Positions 62,681-64,000 of a DNA stretch of 64,000 bases are shown piece by piece. Both the position numbers and the translations under genes were made by a program. The DNA comes from Maledivibacter halophilus (GTDB lineage Bacteria > Bacillota > Clostridia > Peptostreptococcales > Caminicellaceae). The first letter of the stretch is position 1. Each line of letters begins with the position of its first letter. Where the stretch lies: contig NZ_FUZT01000008.1 of NCBI RefSeq assembly GCF_900167445.1, positions 62,001 to 126,000 of the forward strand, given 5' to 3'. The notes under the pieces are model-generated. The model did not search any database, had not been told where the DNA came from, and saw only the letters and a program-made list of their open reading frames with translations.

Positions 62681-63319
62681 CTATATATTTGTTATTTCTA
62701 TAAACAGCCTGGTAATATTGGTCTTTGATATTCTTCCGATTACTTTACAGTACTCCTTATTATCAATTATTTCCTTATCGACTATTGGCAGGCTATCCAC
62801 CTCATGCAAAATAATTTTTTTGGCTGCTTCCAGTACAGTTTCATTTGGATAAACTGTTATTATATTTGGCATTCTGGTCATTATTACACCTATGGGAACG
62901 TTGTTAATATCCATATTTCCAATACAGGATTTTAAAAAATCCTTTCTAGATACAACACCAGTCAAATACCCATCTGAAATAACAAATATGGTTCCTACAT
63001 CATTTAGAAACATAGAAACTATTCCATCGTATACTGATGTCTCTTCATTTACAACAACAGGAACAGATTTTATTTCCCCAACCTTAATTTCATTTACCTT
63101 ATTGAAGATTTCCTGATTAGGTGATTTACCTGTATAAAAATATCCTACCTTTGGTCTTGCCTCAAGCATTCCAGACATGGTTAAAATAGCAAGATCTGGC
63201 CTCAATGTTGCTCTGGTCAGCTCTAGAATTTCTGCAATATTTTCGCTTGTAATAGGCTCCTTTTCCTTTACAATTTCTATTATCTTCTTCTGTCGACTAC
63301 TAAACTCTATAGTAATCAC
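62681..63319 (-). CDS. ccpN: CcpN-type repressor (HTH plus two CBS domains)
   Basis: A 212-residue regulator that in Bacillus represses gluconeogenic genes (gapB, pckA) and senses ATP/ADP. An N-terminal helix-turn-helix (EKEPITSENIAEILELTRAT, LRPDLAILTMSGMLEARPKV) is followed by GYFYTGK and two CBS domains (VYDGIVSMFLNDVGTIFVIS; VLEAAKKIILHEVDSLPIVD). The frame starts with GTG that is itself part of the AGGTG site; aligned to Bacillus CcpN the start is consistent, but an in-frame ATA nine bases later is better spaced. It controls the ppdK operon in all likelihood. glyQS lies just upstream. Confidence 0.92.
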   Translation of the reverse strand: MITIEFSSRQKKIIEIVKEKEPITSENIAEILELTRATLRPDLAILTMSGMLEARPKVGYFYTGKSPNQEIFNKVNEIKVGEIKSVPVVVNEETSVYDGIVSMFLNDVGTIFVISDGYLTGVVSRKDFLKSCIGNMDINNVPIGVIMTRMPNIITVYPNETVLEAAKKIILHEVDSLPIVDKEIIDNKEYCKVIGRISKTNITRLFIEITNI

Positions 63320-63434
63320 CTCATTTTTGCTTATTATGTTATACTATTTTTTATATATTATATACTATACCATTAATTTTGTCTCTTAGTTTATTATTTT
63401 TTTTTATTTTTTTGAATAATATTTTGAAATATAA

Positions 63435-63463
63435 AAAAGGATAACCTAATTGTTACCCTTTTT
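63435..63463 (-). terminator. Terminator after glyQS
   Basis: On the minus strand AAAAAGGGTAAC and GTTATCCTTTTT pair (one G-U wobble) around a six-base loop, followed by a T-rich tail, 12 bases after the glyQS stop. Confidence 0.8.
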
Positions 63464-63474
63464 GTGTATTATTA

Positions 63475-64000
63475 TTAAAATTCGATCTTTTTATTAATAT
63501 AATCTTCTAATTCATCAATCTTAATTCTTACCTGCTCCATTGTATCTCTATCTCTTACTGTTACACTATTATCTTCCGTAGTATCAAAATCAATTGTTAT
63601 GCATAAAGGTGTACCGATTTCATCATGCCTTCTATATCTTTTGCCTATGCTTCCGGATTCATCATAATCGATCATAAATTTCTTTGAAAGCTTATTGTAT
63701 ACCTCTAATGCTGTTTCCTTAAGCTTTTTAGTAAGAGGGAAAACAGCTGCTTTAAATGGAGCTAATGCTGGATGAAACTTAAGAACTGATCTTTCATTGC
63801 CATCTTCTAACGCTTCTTCTTTATAAGCATCAATCAAGAATGCCAGTGTTACCCTATCAGCTCCAAGGGAAGGTTCAATACAATATGGTATATACTTTTC
63901 ATTGGTTGATGGATCCTGATAGCTCAAATCAACTCCAGAATGCTCTGCATGCTGTCTTAAATCATAATCAGTCCTATCTGCTATACCCCATAATTCTCCC
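63475..64000 (-). CDS. glyQS: Glycyl-tRNA synthetase GlyQS (3' part only)
   Basis: C-terminal 174 residues of a single-chain (eukaryote-like, alpha2) class II glycyl-tRNA synthetase; the gene continues beyond base 64000. The frame is open from the window edge: [20 protein letters not shown], then [20 protein letters not shown], which is class II motif 3 with its Arg. The anticodon-binding domain follows ([40 protein letters not shown]). A shorter reading from the ATG at 63927 would be wrong because upstream codons are conserved. It is followed by its own terminator, with ccpN downstream. Confidence 0.95.
   Translation of the reverse strand, partial: GELWGIADRTDYDLRQHAEHSGVDLSYQDPSTNEKYIPYCIEPSLGADRVTLAFLIDAYKEEALEDGNERSVLKFHPALAPFKAAVFPLTKKLKETALEVYNKLSKKFMIDYDESGSIGKRYRRHDEIGTPLCITIDFDTTEDNSVTVRDRDTMEQVRIKIDELEDYINKKIEF

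Noticed and set aside
1-64000. CRISPR arrays, tRNA or rRNA genes, transposases, integrases, phage genes
   Set aside because: I looked for regularly spaced repeats, cloverleaf-like sequence with TTCGA loops and recombinase motifs and found none that hold up. A short tRNA-like element could still be missed by eye.

Overview
The window is AT-rich DNA from a spore-forming, strictly anaerobic low-GC Firmicute of the class Clostridia. Tissierella- or Sporanaerobacter-like lineages would fit, but the genus cannot be fixed from this sequence. The evidence is a SleL-type spore-cortex hydrolase, oxygen and nitrosative defence of the anaerobe kind (neelaredoxin-type superoxide reductase, hybrid cluster protein with its HcpR-like regulator, a 2-Cys peroxiredoxin), iron-sulfur flavoproteins, a CcpN/PPDK gluconeogenic module and strong AGGAGG ribosome binding sites. 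Most genes lie on the minus strand. No tRNA, rRNA, CRISPR array, phage or insertion sequence was seen. One structural RNA, RNase P RNA (rnpB), is present.

Layout by region. 1-2640: glycogen synthesis operon glgC-glgD-glgA (glgA cut by the window edge), with a CcpA-like cre upstream. 2882-4291: S41-peptidase-like lipoprotein with its own promoter. 4408-12348: L-fucose locus (NhaC antiporter, GH29 fucosidase, FucA, FucI and a FucK-like kinase on the minus strand) with a divergent DeoR regulator. 12402-18117: five-gene operon in which an FmdE-family protein precedes a complete Dpp/Opp/Nik-type ABC importer. 18363-23102: PatB/MalY lyase, small membrane proteins (one carrying the OadB sodium-site motif, one frameshifted), an iron-sulfur flavoprotein and a GNAT acetyltransferase. 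23425-27708: SleL, Hcp and HcpR. 27818-33657: UbiA prenyltransferase, zinc ribbon, PadR-FetAB operon, DUF3899, TraB and FlxA-like proteins. 33800-39005: ABC-2 exporter operon headed by a membrane-anchored extracellular protein. 39085-44326: PduL, a thiamine-binding protein, a flavoprotein, superoxide reductase, Hpt, DUF1232, peroxiredoxin and sirtuin. 44745-51323: ilvD-dctP-dctQ-dctM with a cupin-PocR-AraC regulator. 51606-64000: rnpB and housekeeping genes (nif3-like, trmK, rpoD, dnaG, dgt, ppdK, PPDK regulatory protein, ccpN, glyQS).

How the genes fit together. The fucose genes would release L-fucose from oligosaccharides in the cytoplasm and convert it to DHAP and L-lactaldehyde, but no classical fucose permease is linked to them. 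CcpN, the PPDK regulatory protein and PPDK form one gluconeogenic control module, and the glg operon carries a possible CcpA site, so carbon status seems to govern both ends of the window. The redox cluster at 39-44 kb and Hcp/HcpR suggest occasional exposure to oxygen or NO.

The least conventional systems are four: the ilvD/TRAP/cupin-PocR-AraC locus, which looks like uptake and dehydration of an unidentified 2,3-dihydroxy or sugar acid; the FmdE-first ABC importer; the ABC-2 exporter with its large uncharacterised partner; and the 92-residue protein carrying only the sodium-decarboxylase beta-subunit motif. All functions are inferred from reading the sequence; no database search was run.
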